Counted from the first letter of the stretch, positions 1-11,059 are shown. The stretch is DNA of 64,000 nucleotides from Eustoma russellianum (GCA_036186865.1 AP025054.1:25487424-25551423); one strand, 5' to 3'. The notes: a model not told the origin generated them from the sequence alone. Numbers and translations: made by a program.

Positions 1-18
1 CGCATGATGTTAAGGATG

Positions 19-213
19 TCACTTGTTCGAAGTAACATCAGGCGCTTTATGTTCCTCATAACTAGTGTTTGAAGTTGGATTAAGCGCTCCATTAGTAGGA
101 GTTCACTTGTTCGAAGTGACATTAAGCGCTCAATCTTCTTTTACACAACCGTTCGAAGTGACTTCAGGCGATTCATCTCTGTTTATGAAGCCGTTCGAAG
201 TCACATTAGGCGC
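19..213. repeat. Degenerate array of a TTCGAAGTnACATTAGGCGC-type motif upstream of the env-like ORF
   Basis: About five imperfect copies combine TTCGAAGT with a following AGGCGC or AAGCGC block at intervals of 35-50 bp. The same motif, mostly as the other half (ACTTCGAACGCC...AGGCGCTTCATGTG), is arrayed again in the 3' LTR. The array ends about 350 bp before the env-like start codon. Confidence 0.8.
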
Positions 214-569
214 CTAAACCCTATTTCTTCATGGTCTTTTCCGCCGTCTCTTCAGTTTTTCACGCCAATCAAGAGTCATCAATTCATGCCGCCATTTCTC
301 CTCCCTTCTCTCTTCTCCACGTCTGACCACTCTTCCCACTTCCCAAATCTTCTTCAACCTTTCATCTTCCATCTTCCTCCATTACTCTCAAAATTACTCC
401 CAGTCTCTCATCATCTTCCACCTTTAACTTCCAACAACTCCACCTCTTCCCTCATCTCCTTTAAATCCCATCTTCTTTTTTTAAATTTATTTCACTAAAT
501 TCACATTACTCCTCTTCTTCACATATTTCTAAGTTTTTCTTCTCAAACCCCTTAACACATACAACTCAG

Positions 570-1909
570 ATGGCTTCAGCAGATCCCTCTAAACGCCCCT
601 GCAGCCACAAGCGTAAGCAAACTGCTGGGCTTGCGGAACCACAAGAAATCAAAACCATTCGTGAGGGGCTCACCAAGGAAAAATTTCCTTGGTTAAAGAA
701 ATTTGATTCTAGTATCAAAGAATCACCTCGTCATTTGGACAAGGGAGTGCATGTGTCAATGTACTCCAATCTGCTCTTTGAAGAATGGCTCACAAACAAC
801 CAGCCTATCATTCCACTCAAGTTGCTTCATCTTAGTGATTTAACTAAGACTCGCAATGCGGACTAGCTTATCTCCTTGCTAGAACATCAAGGATGGACCT
901 CTCTCTGGTCCAGACTTGATATGTAAAAATTCTTCCGAGAACACACCAGAATGTTCTTTGCCAACTTGTGGGTTACTCCACAGTCTGTGTCTCAATCATT
1001 TTCTCTGCACACTATCGTTGATGGTACGCCTCTCAGTTTTTCAATACCAGAAATCTGTGATGTCCTTAGAATAAGAAACGAAAGACTGAGTGACTTTTTC
1101 GTGACTGGAGCAGTAAATATGGAGTCCGTGAACATGATGTTAAATTTGATCTGGGGTATTTTCCTTCAAGGAAGACTCAAAATATGCATCTGATGGATCG
1201 CATCTTGTTGGCTGTGGTCACTTATTGTGTCAATGGCAAGTCGATTGGAAATCCAAGCAACATGGATTTTTACGTCACTTATCGAATCAAACATGAGACC
1301 CAGCTAAATCTTGCTTGGATTATGGTAGAAGTCATGTTTGCTGCTCTTCGGAAAGGTTCCAAGGCTTTACCTTTTGCCAATATTGTTACTATATTGTTAA
1401 AATCAAAAGGTATTGTCATTTCTGATGATGAACTGACTACGATGGCTAAGACGGACTTCTATGACAACTACAATATTGCTCAAGCCATCGATTCTCAACT
1501 ACGCAAAGCCACTACCCTGCCTGACATTGCTGATGAGGTGGATGAAGGGCCTTCAGAAGGTGAAGGTCCAAGCACTGATGCACAGCTGCGTGCACAAATT
1601 AAGTCCTTGGAACAATCGGTTCAAGAACTGCAACCCCAGAATGCAGGACATGAATATCGTTTCGGAGTTATCAAAACAGCCTTTCTCAGTCATTTTCCCT
1701 GGGTCTACATTCCTCCTGATTTTGATGATTTAGGGGGAGAACTTGCTGCTAAAGATGCTGGAGGTGCAGAGGCTGCAGGTGGTGGAGGTGGATAGGCTGG
1801 CGGAAGTAGTCAGCAAATGAGTGGTTTTGCAGAGTTTGCAACAAGAGGATTTGGTTTTTGTGATTTTCCTCCTGGCGGAAGTGGTGCTGGTTCTGGAAGT
1901 GGACAGTAG
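570..1909 (+). pseudogene. env-like (plant retrotransposon ORF3) protein remnant
   Basis: The reading frame begins at ATG 570 after a pyrimidine-rich leader and can be followed to TAG 1907-1909. It is broken by in-frame stops at 864-866 and 922-924, a frameshift near 1184-1193, and TAG at 1793-1795. The N-terminus is basic (KRPCSHKRKQ) and is followed by a FPWLK motif. The middle, with FFANLWV and a SFSIPEICDVLRI-type segment, resembles the 'putative plant transposon protein' domain found in ORF3 of SIRE/Maximus elements. The C-terminus has a short acidic, coiled-coil-like piece (residues SLEQSVQELQ) and a Gly/Ser-rich tail. Element B has a related start with the same FPWLK motif. A role in membrane fusion has not been shown for this family; the env name refers to position. 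Domain assignment is from memory of the family, not a search. Confidence 0.6.
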
Positions 1910-2184
1910 AATGATTAAGATTTTCTGGTGGACTGCAAAGTGATTGTCTCTTTTGATTGCTGACAACTTATCATCTCTTCCTATTTTTAAACTGAAAACC
2001 TTTTGACTTTTATTAATGGTATTTTTAACTTGATTTCATGCTATGACATATGCATCAAAATTGTTGATTTTTGTGCTTCTCTACTTGAAAAGTAAGTTAT
2101 GCATATTATGAGGGGGAGCATAAGCTAAGGAGGAGCTAACTTTAAAAGTTATGTATTTTGTGAAATCATCAAAAAGAGGGAGAA

Positions 2185-3624
2185 TGTCAGAACAAGTTAA
2201 GTTTTGATGATTTGCACAAATTGGTACTTCGAACGACAGATTAGGCGCCTCATGTGATGTGGTTGGAAGTCAGTGTACTTCGAATGCTTACATTAGGCGC
2301 TTCATATGCCTTGGTGAAATCCAGTACACTTCGAACGCCTACATTAGGTGCTTCATGTAAAGTATCTGGGCGCCCGAACACTTTGAACGCCTACATTAGG
2401 CGCTTCATGTGTTTTTGAAAAGGCAGTACACTTTGCACGCATACATTAGGCGCTTCAAGTGTGCCACTAAGTCAAAAGTACTTTCCCCCAAAATGGGCAC
2501 GTATATCAAGCTATCTTCTGATGAAAAGTCAGAACTACTTCGAACAAGCATGAAGGATTAGATTAGGCGCTTCATGTGACTTCGAACGCCTTGAGCTACC
2601 CACATAAGGCGCTTTATGTGACTTTAAACGCCTGTTCTTTTTACATAAAGCGCTCCATGTCATTTTGAAAGCTTGTTTAATAAAAACATTAGGCGCTTCA
2701 TGGGACTAATGTTACAAAAGTCTTATGCTTTACTTTCTAACATCATTTGACTCTTTGTACCCTCCTCTTTTAGTGATTTTTTCACAGGGTCTTTCTCTGC
2801 CTTGAAGAAATCAGCTTTCCTCTTCTAGCTTTCATTTTGAAGTTTCTCCAAGAATGTGCTACAAGCCAAGAAGAGATCTCAAATGAAGAGGACTTACCAT
2901 CACAAGATGCCAAAGCCCATTATTGGCTCTACAGAGGGTTTCAAATGGGAAGTTTTTTGAAGAATGATAAAATAAGAGTTCTTCCATTTTCTTCAACAAC
3001 TTTCTACATTTTCAATCTCTCAAGTTTTCTCTCAAAGCTCAAGCTCTCAAGATAGTTGTAAACTTTGTATATTTTTACTTTATTGTTGAGAGTGATTATT
3101 GTAAGAAGAAAAAGAGTCTTCTTCTTGGTGAGTAAAGATTGTGAGAGGTGAAGTAGAGTGTTGGTCAAGGAGCACGGATGCTTCTTGTTTGAGATTTCTA
3201 GACCTTGGAGGGTTAGTTGATAGTGTTGTGGTGCACTATACTCCCTACAAGATTTCTTTGAGGGAAAGAATATCTTTGGAGGCTAGACTTCAAGGGGTTA
3301 GAATTCTTGGTTGTGGTCTAGGCTTGTGGCCTAGTTTTCCATCTTGTTGGATTTTGTTTGTGATTGTTGTTTTCCCCCATAGAAATAACAATCCCCATTT
3401 CAAAATCCATTTTGTGAAAAATCAAGAAGGTAGAGGAGTAGAGTCATTTGACTTGAACCTCTATATATCTCTGTGTTCTTTACGTTTATGCAAAGTTTCA
3501 TTCATTTCAAAGAACACAACAAAGTATTGGTTGCATTCAAAAATGAAAAATATCTAAGAAAATGTCCGTACTTGGTGAACACACTATTCAACCTCCCTTA
3601 TAGTGTGTTCCAAGGGACCTAACA
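2185..3624 (+). repeat. 3' LTR of SIRE-like element A
   Basis: The LTR begins TGTCAGAACAAG directly after the polypurine tract AAAAAGAGGGAGAA (2171-2184) and ends GGGACCTAACA. Its length of 1440 bp is close to the LTRs of elements B (1375 bp) and C (1339 bp). Its last 50 bp (ACACACTATTCAACCTCCC then TAGTGTGTTCC) match the layout of the element B LTR end. The partner 5' LTR is outside the window, so identity and age cannot be judged. Confidence 0.75.
2221..2705. repeat. Motif array in LTR A (ACTTCGAACGCC...AGGCGCTTCATGTG)
   Basis: Roughly eight degenerate units of 45-60 bp each hold an ACTTCGAACGCC-like half and an ATTAGGCGCTTCATGTG half. The halves contain the inverted pair GGCG/CGCC, so neighbouring halves can pair. 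It lies in the first third of the LTR, where U3 is expected. Confidence 0.8.
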
Positions 3625-3646
3625 CTTTGACATCGGGTTACTAAGA

Positions 3647-3873
3647 TTGCAACCTACCCAAACAAGGTCAAAACTAGCTAGCTCAGCTATTTGTCGCAAC
3701 GGTATAGACATGCACTTCGACCACTCACTGTGGATCGATCTTGAATCCACTGCTTCGACTTCGCTGCTTAGACACACTTCCATACTCTTAGATTTTTCTG
3801 CTCGTCCCAACCAACCAATCATTTGTCAAAACATATGCCTGCCAGAAGACATGCTAACTATATAACGTGATGC
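3647..3873. repeat. Diverged direct repeat, copy 1
   Basis: About 227 bp that aligns end to end with 5139-5368. Shared blocks include CTAGCTCAGC/GTCAGCTCAGCCATTTGTC, ATAGACATGCAC, and GCTCGTCCC followed by AACCAATCA. Identity is roughly 70-75 percent by eye. No terminal inverted repeats were seen. Confidence 0.75.
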
Positions 3874-5138
3874 ATAACGCATCAGAACAAATTGATGAAT
3901 GACTGTTTTATATAATCCTGATTTCCTTTATAGGGGGTTGGTATCCCTTCAATATTTCCAAATACTATTCTCGTTGGTCCGTTCTACGTACTGTATCTTG
4001 GGTGTATATCCTGCTGTGAGTTGTGAGAGTTGTTTAAATCTTTGGTGCTGCGTCTTGGGCCGACGTATGATGATGTGACTATTCTCCTTTGGAATCCTGC
4101 GAAGTTTGGGACGGATCCTCTCACCGCCTTCATTATCACTCCACTGTCCATCGCCCGACATGTGGTAGCAGAGTTGGCACGTGTCGAACGGTGAATAGTG
4201 AGGTAAAGGTAAAGATGTTGAAGAGATCCGGTCTCGTGAAGTTAGCCTTTGATACAAGAGAAATTGTAACGTTTCTATGCATCTCTTGGCCTTTTGTTTG
4301 ATGTTGGTGAGGTGACATGAGGTGTATCCCCCCAACACAATTACCATTTTCTTCTAAAAAGAATTATGTGCTATATATATACACACACATGTGTACTAGA
4401 AAAAAATACTCTTGAATTCTACATTAAAGAAGAAAAGGACAAGCAAATCAGAATTTAAAAATTCTTTTTATCCTCTTTTTTTTGGGGGGGGGATTGGGAT
4501 ATGAGATGCCAATAGGATGACACAGGACGCAAAATTGGGAAAGGAGATGCCAGTTGCTGTCGTTCCCCCGTTACACGAAAGTCGAGGTCAAGTCAACACG
4601 TGGAGAAAAGACAAAAGTGCAAAAGAAAATGAAAAGTGAGTAAATGAAAAACGCTTCAGGTAAGCGAAAGCTTCTTTGCAGTAGGGCCCTTAATACTCAT
4701 GAAAAACATGAGACATTGAAATTATTGATGCTTGTCCCCTTTTTAAATCTTTTTTTCCTCCTTTAATTGGCTTTCAGAATTTTAGTTGTCTATCTGCAAC
4801 ATGTGGTAGAATTCATTGGGAGGGAGAATTATTAATGCTTGTCCATTCTGCTGCCTATTGTTCTGATGCAATATGTATATATATGTATGTATATGTATGT
4901 ATATTTGTGTGTGTATATATATATGTAATATCTCTCTCTATTGATAAGGGCAAAACCAAATAACGACAAGTGTCTCCATCTTAACCCGTTAGAGTCAATG
5001 TTATTTGACTTGATGAAGGTGCATGTCGCCTCAAGCACATCTTAGCTACCCGGCTCTAATTACATGCTCAAGCCGGCTTGGCCTAAGAAACACAGGATGC
5101 CTCCTTCGTCGTCTGCTCTGACATTGATATACTACCAG

Positions 5139-5368
5139 TGCGACCCACCTAGACAAAGCCAAAGCTAGTCAGCTCAGCCATTTGTCACAACGACATAGAC
5201 ATGCACCGTGGCCACTCGCTACGGATTGACCTTGAATTCACCATCTCGACTTCACTTCTCAGCCATACCTCCAAGCTCTTAGACATTTTTGCTCGTCCCG
5301 GCAAACCAATCACATGTTAGAACAGACGACTGCTATCAGACAACCTAGCCCTGGAACGTGACACATGA
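5139..5368. repeat. Diverged direct repeat, copy 2
   Basis: Partner of 3647-3873 in the same orientation, 1.49 kb downstream. It could be an old mobile-element fragment or a remnant of a local duplication; the sequence does not decide. Confidence 0.75.
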
Positions 5369-5789
5369 AACTATATGGTGATCATGCAGACGTAGTCTAC
5401 CAGCGGCAAAGAACATGTGGCATTCTTCCATGGCTCCTCAACGCGCATTGGTTGCACAACTCAATAAAAATGCAGAAAGCATCCCACGGAAAAGAGTTGA
5501 ACCCATTATGAAAAAAACACACCCACCAAACAAAATGACACAGGTTTCTCTACTTCCAGCTTACAAACATGATGACACCCGCAGCTGACTTGAGCGTCGG
5601 AGGGTTTCTCTTGAAGCAATATCTTCAGAACCTTTAATATTGTTTGCTCTAGGACCTCTAATATTATTCAACTTGTGTAGATTTCTAGAAACGTTAATTA
5701 TGGCACAAAATACGTTTATACAAGACTTTGGCAGTGTTTCCTATTTTTTGGATCACAATTGAACCAGGTGAAGATTTGACTTCACCATA

Positions 5790-5813
5790 TATATATGTGT
5801 GTGTGTATGTGTG
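5790..5813. repeat. AT/GT microsatellite at the left border of gypsy 1
   Basis: A run of AT then GT dinucleotides ends where the gypsy 1 LTR starts. A matching AT/GT/CA-rich run begins directly after the 3' LTR at 15209. This shows that the element landed in a microsatellite and explains why no clean target duplication can be read. Confidence 0.7.
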
Positions 5814-6744
5814 TGCAACAAATGAAAAAGAAAAAAAACAAAAAAACAAAAGTTGCTTTAGTGCCGTGAAGTAGGGGAGAAAAGGATGGGGGGAGATATT
5901 TTTCTATTATTAAATTATTAAACTACTCTAAACCCCCACAAATCACTCCCCCTTTCAAATTTAAAAAACCCAAATTTCTTTCCCCTCCCCTTTATCTTCC
6001 CAAACCCTATTCTCCATTCCCTCCATCAGCTCCCAGCCGCCCCTCTCCCCAACAAGAAGAGAAAAAATCACAATCAAGGCCAAGAAGAATAGAGAGATAA
6101 AGAAGAAGAAGAAGAGGAGAGCGATTAGGAGAATTGGAAGAGCTAGCAAATTATCCTCAACTATATTCTATTTTCATCCTATAAATCCGAAATCAAGGTA
6201 GATGCCTCTTCCCCTTCAAACGGGTACGAATCATGCATGCTTGATGATATATTATGTGAATCGTTGTCTTTATTCGTTTTCAAATGGTAAATCTTGTATG
6301 TGTATGTTGGAGAATATGTGATGGACTCTCTATGCCTTATATATGTGTGTGTGTGTGAAATCGGCGTTATGATTTGGTTTGGATTGAGATTAACCACATA
6401 AGAATTGGAAAATGTGGGATTTTTTTACATTAGGATCCTTTTAAATTTGGTTGTTTTGGCCTTAGAGTAGGTTCATCTAGCCCGGTATAAGTTGGGATTG
6501 GGTTGAAAGTCAAAAAAAGGGGTCTGACGGACACGTTTCAGAGAGGGCGGGTGGGGCCCAAGCGCGGCCCCTGACGGCGCGTCCCAGCATGCACTGACGT
6601 GTCCACTTTTGAAAGATGCATCTCGTTATAACGAGTCCAATGGCACTAGTTTGAGGTCAATCAGATTTAAAACGAAGATTTTATTGAGGTTAGAAGGAAA
6701 TAGAATTTAATAAAATAATAATAAAAAATAATAATAAAATTCCA

Positions 6745-6787
6745 GGTCAGCAGGCCGGCTGACCCGGTTGACCCGGCTGACCTGGTT
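6745..6787. repeat. GACCCGG tandem block framed by a 9-bp inverted repeat (5' LTR only)
   Basis: CAGGTCAGC and GCTGACCTG frame short repeats of TGACCCGG. In the 3' LTR (around 13937-13965) most of this block is missing, as if the hairpin had been deleted. Confidence 0.65.
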
Positions 6788-7256
6788 TCTAAAGGGCTGG
6801 TCTGGCCATTGATGGGCCGGACCAGGAAAAAAAAGAAATTCTGGAAATTAATTTTTGAAATGAATAATACCAATTAAAAATTGGTTTAAATTTCAAAAAA
6901 ATATATTTAAATACTAGAAACTTTTAAATAAACTCCAGAAAATATAAAATGTCAAAATTAAACGTTTTCCACATAATTTATGAATTTTGATAAATGTAAG
7001 TAATTAAAAATAAATAGTAATAAATAGAATTAAATAAGAAAAAATAGGAAAAATTAGTAGAGAATTCTATAAAATTAATACAAGCTAAAGAAAAATAAAG
7101 ATGATGATAAATAACAACTTTCCAATATTCGGAAAATTTACGAAACTAAATATTGAGTACCGGAGATGGTGAGGATACGGGCCCCCGAAAATTTTGTTGT
7201 TGCATTCATGGCACGTGTATTGCATTTGGGATGGGTTGAGACGCTGAAGTGGAGTG

Positions 7257-7390
7257 GATCATGGTGCACGGGCCATGTGTACTCGGTCATGGTGGATCAT
7301 GGTGTACGAACCATGGGCATCGGTTATGGTGGATCATGGTATACGAACCACGGGCATCGGTCAGGATAGATTGTAGTGTACGAGCTACAG
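7257..7390 (+). repeat. Four tandem hairpin units with changing stems, gypsy 1 5' LTR
   Basis: Units of about 37 bp each have a 5-bp stem and an 8-nt loop close to TGTACGAA. Stems read CATGG/CCATG (7260-7264/7273-7277), CATGG/CCATG (7298-7302/7311-7315), CATGG/CCACG (7335-7339/7348-7352, one mismatch), and TGTAG/CTACA (7372-7376/7385-7389). A spacer GGGCATCGGT-like block separates units. Confidence 0.8.
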
Positions 7391-8020
7391 GCATCCAGTC
7401 AATCCCGGGATCATGCATTGCATATAGGTCTAGGGGCATAGTGCGTGACATGATTCTGTTTGCGTGTGACACGTGAATGGAGCATGCATCACGTAGTTGC
7501 GCATCTTTATGTGGAGTGCTTTACTTACTGCATTTGCTTTATCTTATGCATGTTATATCATATCTATGTGCTATATGGCTATATCATTTCGGTATGCATG
7601 TTTTGTATTGGTTTGAGGCGGGCATCTACTGGGTGATTTCTGTCACTCACCACTACTTCCCAGGTGAGCCGGATGAGGATTACGAGTACATCTTTGTTGA
7701 GGACGGGACAGAAGTAGCTGAGTGGACTGGTTGATAGCTGCAGCTAGGATACAAGGGGTCTCTACATATGTTTGTTCTTATTTATGCTTTGGGGATTTAC
7801 ACAGACTTCGTTATTATTTTTATTATCAGAATTTTTATTCTGTAATGTAATGACGATTATTGGAATTTAATTTAAGTTATGATTTATGTTTCCGCGAGAA
7901 AAAAAAATTTGTACGTCATTTCTGACACGTAAGAGATTGATGTGACGCTTTGTATTCTTCTAAGCGAGATACGATGGGTGCACCGTTTCTGATGCTAGGG
8001 CTCGGGAGGGGGCGCTACAG

Positions 8021-8032
8021 GTGCTATCAGAG
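8021..8032 (+). promoter_or_regulatory. Gypsy 1 primer-binding site (tRNA-iMet type)
   Basis: TGCTATCAGAGC directly follows the 5' LTR. It differs by one base from TGGTATCAGAGC, which is complementary to the 3' end of plant initiator tRNA-Met. Confidence 0.8.
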
Positions 8033-8294
8033 CCGAGTCTTTAGATCTGCCTCGGAAACGTAGGATTAACTAGATCACTTAGACATAAGTTGCGATCTTT
8101 TGTAAAATTTTGATTTTACCCCAAATGAATAAAGTAGACTTAAGATATGATTTTAGACCTAAGTTATGATCGGATCATGGGAGGTGTGTGCCGATGGTGA
8201 GTTTTTGTTTTCTAATTACCAATTTATCAGTGTTCAACCTTTTAACTCGCTATTGACTAATCAGATTTCTGTTCATGAACTTGAATCACAGAAA

Positions 8295-9439
8295 ATGCCT
8301 CCAAGACGTGAGCCAGCTTGAAATGGAGGACAAAATGGTGACAACCATCATGGTCAGGGGACCGTTCCTCAGGTGCTTGCAGATACGCTGGCCACCCTGA
8401 CTACATTGGTGGCCCAGCACCAAGCCAGATGGCTCACCTGCAGCAGCAACAGGAACAGCAGCAGCAGCCACCACCACCACCCCAGGGGCTTCGATTCTTC
8501 TATCAGGAGATGCATAACTCTCGGATACCTATGTTCAGGGATACCACCCGAACCGAGGAGGCAGAGATGTGGCTCAAGAATGTGTCTAAGCAGTTGAGGC
8601 TGTTGCACGTCCCAGATGGTTTGAAGGTGGATATGGTGGTACCATTCTTAGAGGGTGACACAGAGCAGTGGTGGCAGGGTGTAGTACGCAGACTGACTAC
8701 ACCGCCAACATGGACCCAGTTTAGGAAGGAGTACCAGAGGCACTACGTTCCTGAGAGTGCCATTCAGACGAGCATGATGGAGTTTCAGCTCTTGACACAG
8801 GGGTCCATGACTGTGGTCCAGTATTCTAAGAGATTCCATGCACTTGGGAGATACATGCCTGTCATCATGGATGACGAGAGAGCGAATATGCTGAAGTTCA
8901 AGACTGGCTTGAGCTCACGCATTTAGTCATTGATCATATGCGTCCAACTTACTACTTTTGAGGGGTTGTTGGAGGTGTGTCGTGAGGTTGAGGGTGATCT
9001 CGTGAGGGTTGCAGTGGTCGACAGGGCCAAGAGACAGCGAGAAGAGTTTCGATCCGGGAGGTCCGGGAGATGGCTAAAGATTCCACGTCGCTATCTAACC
9101 AGGAGATCTTTCGGGTCACACAGCAAGGGCATGGATCGGCATCTCGGCCATTGACAATTGAGGGTCCCACAGCGACGGCAGCACAACCACTCAGGGCGGT
9201 TGGACCGCTACCCCCAGCATGTGCATAGCGTGGGTGGTCACACACGGGTCAGTGTTGGAGGTCTCAGTAGGTTTGCTACAACTGTGGCAAACAAGTACAC
9301 TACGCCAGAGAGTTTCCTACACCGGCACAAGCACCTCGGCCACAAGGTCAAATGCAGCAGAGAGGAAAGGGGAAGACCAACGCGCGTGTACATGTCATGA
9401 CGGACGCTGAGCTACAAGAGGTCAAAGATATGGTCACAG
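8295..9439 (+). pseudogene. Gypsy 1 gag (Retrotrans_gag) remnant
   Basis: Gag begins at ATG 8295 (MPPRRE). A stop follows within ten codons, with more stops and frameshifts near 8420, 8925 and 9155. The gag capsid core is clear at 8500-8925, with the WLKNVSKQL, QWWQGV and FRKEYQRHYVP motifs typical of gypsy capsid. A zinc knuckle near 9274-9318 reads CYNCGKQVHYARE, followed by Phe where the last Cys of CX2CX4HX4C is expected. The segment ends at the splice-donor-like GGTACT at 9439-9444. In this lineage gag packages the genomic RNA; this copy cannot encode it. Confidence 0.8.
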
Positions 9440-9540
9440 GTACTTTTAATACAAGCGATTTCCTATTTTAGAGTTTTAATTTGATAGTTCCCCTTTTATT
9501 TTGATGATTTGTGCCGTGCATATAACCATGAACTTGTTAG
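9440..9540 (+). other. Predicted intron 1 of gypsy 1 (gag/protease junction)
   Basis: 101 nt, GT at 9440 and AG at 9539-9540, phase 1. Its removal joins MVT-G to EILVNQVPA in frame and links gag directly to the protease. Unspliced, the region has stops. The same position and phase are seen in gypsy 2 (32340-32448), although the intron sequences differ. Confidence 0.7.
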
Positions 9541-11059
9541 GTGAGATATTAGTCAACCAAGTACCAGCATACGTTCTATTCGATAGTGGTGTTAGCCACT
9601 CATTTGTTTCTTGAAGATTTGTCAAGAACTTGAGTATCCTACCAGAACGGCTTGAAATCCCTTACCGTGTTCAAGCAGCCAGTGCTTAGGTGCTAGTGTC
9701 TCATTATCAGTACAAGGAATGCCAGCTGGAGCTTAATGAGTTAGAGTTCTCTACAACCCTGTTCCCGATCCAGATACAGGATTTCGACATTATCCTGTGC
9801 ATGGATTTCTTGGCAAGATATAGTGCTACCATCGACTGTCGCCAGAGACAAGTCAGTATGCAGACACCGGATGAGCGAGAGACAATTTTCCAAGGGGATG
9901 TCAAATTGAAGAAGTCCTCTAGGAAGATTTATATGACCACAACAAAGGCATCTCGAGCATTGAAGAAAGGAGCTGAGGGTTTTCTTGTTTATGCTCTGAA
10001 TGCCAGTACGGAGTTACCAATGATTGACGATATTTCAGTGGTACGAGATTTTAAGGTTGTCTTTCCTGATGGCTACCAGGTTTACCACCGAGCAGGGAAG
10101 TGGTGTTCGAGATCGATTTTATACCCAAAGCTGAATCGATCTTGAATGCGCCATACAGGATGGCACCAGCAGAATTAAAGGAGCTTAAGGAGCAGTTACA
10201 GGAGCTGCTGGACAAGAAATTCATCAGGCCTAGTGTCTCACCCTAGGGAGTACTAGTATTATTCGTGAAAAAGAAAGATGGCACTATGAGACTATGCATC
10301 GACTATCATAAGCTCAATAAGATCACGATAAAGAATAAATACCCACTACCGAGAATTGACGATCTGTTTGATCAGTTGAAGGGCGCCAGAGTGTTCTCGA
10401 AGATTGACCTTCGATTAGGCCACCATCAGTTGAGGATTAAGGTAGAAAATATAGCGAAGACGGCATTTCACACTCGATACGGGCACTAAGAGCTTCTTGT
10501 AATGCCATTCGGACTGACAAATGCACCTGTGGCCTTTATGGATTTGATGAACACAGTATCAGGGAAGAGTTGGACCATTTTGTGGTAGTGTTCATCAACG
10601 ACATCTTGGTGTATTCGCCTGATGAGGAGACTCATGCTAAACATTTGTGGGAGGTATTGGAGACTCTCAAGAAGAAGAAGTTGTATGCAAAGTTTAGCAA
10701 GTGAGAGTTCTGGTTGAAGAGCGTGACGTTCTTAGGCCACGTCATTTCTGAGGAGGGTATTTCTGTTGACTCAAAGAAGATCTAGGCAATCACAGAATGG
10801 TCTTGACCTGCTAATGTCACAGAGGTACGCATTTTCCTTGGTCTTGCTAATTATTACCGCAAATTTGTGGAGAGATTTTCGAGGATTGCAGCACCACTAA
10901 GTCGATTGACTCAGAAAAAGAATAAGTTTGTATGGACCTCCGAGTGTGAGAAAAGCTTTGCAGAATTGAAGCAGAGGTTGACAACTGCACCAGCATTGGC
11001 ACAACCCTCCGGCAATGAAGGGTTTGTCATTTACAGCGACGCCTCAAAGAATGGGCTAG
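9541..11059 (+). pseudogene. Gypsy 1 pol: protease, RT and start of RNase H (remnant)
   Basis: The aspartic protease starts after intron 1; its catalytic motif is LFDSGVSHSF (Ala to Val next to the DSG), and a TGA follows at about 9614. The protease C-terminal motif reads DIILCMDFLA, where DVILGMDWL is usual. RT has LCIDYHKLN, DLRLGHHQL and the catalytic box FINDILVY, in which the first Asp of the DD pair is Asn. RNase H begins after about 10,930 with FVIYSDASKNGLG. Stops interrupt the RT at several places (for example near 10,245, 10,487 and 10,702). The frame is cut by intron 2 in RNase H. Confidence 0.8.

Larger units (their letters stand above)
1..3624 (+). mobile_element. SIRE/Maximus-like Ty1/copia element A, 3' part (env-like region plus 3' LTR)
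   Basis: This is the 3' end of an LTR retrotransposon that enters from the left edge. In order it holds a short-motif array, an env-like ORF remnant, an untranslated stretch with purine-rich blocks such as GAGGGGGAGCA near 2110, a polypurine tract, and an LTR that ends in TAACA. The order pol, env-like ORF, purine-rich tail, LTR is that of SIRE/Maximus copia elements. The LTR end resembles that of element B at 42386, but the repeat motif inside differs, so A is a related but separate subfamily. The 5' half and its target duplication lie outside the window. Confidence 0.75.
3625..5813. other. Intervening low-copy-looking DNA without a recognisable gene
   Basis: I find no coding region with family motifs on either strand. 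The stretch holds a diverged direct repeat (3647-3873 and 5139-5368), a segment at 3888-3965 that recurs at 15653-15800, an A/T- and TG-rich microsatellite near 4866-4925, and another at 5790-5813 where gypsy 1 is inserted. A 132-codon minus-strand open frame at 3949-4347 has no features I recognise. The segment 4550-4700 has promoter-like words (CACGTG, GTCAA repeats), but no gene follows. Confidence 0.5.
5814..8019 (+). repeat. Gypsy 1 5' LTR
   Basis: 2206 bp, beginning TGCAACAAATG (TGTTACAAATG in the 3' copy) and ending GGGGGCGCTACA. It contains a TG microsatellite near 6340, a GACCCGG tandem block at 6745-6785, a long A/T-rich middle (6690-7160), and the four-unit hairpin array at 7257-7390. 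Microsatellite flanks make the exact first base uncertain by one or two bases. Confidence 0.85.

Noticed and set aside
286..498. 70-codon Pro/Leu/Ser-rich frame in front of the env-like ORF
   Set aside because: It is the pyrimidine-rich leader of element A; low complexity and no counterpart in element B.
3949..4347. 132-codon open frame on the minus strand, as a host gene
   Set aside because: No recognisable domain, unusual composition, and no clear leader or splice context; likely a chance frame.
5961..6149. Small Leu/Phe-rich minus-strand frame, repeated at 13165-13353
   Set aside because: Lies in both LTRs of gypsy 1 and comes from a purine-rich stretch; no sign of coding selection.
8190..8294. 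5' untranslated intron ending in CAG just before the gypsy 1 gag ATG
   Set aside because: Both Tekay-like elements have CAG-AAAATG before gag, but I could not find a conserved donor, so no intron is called.
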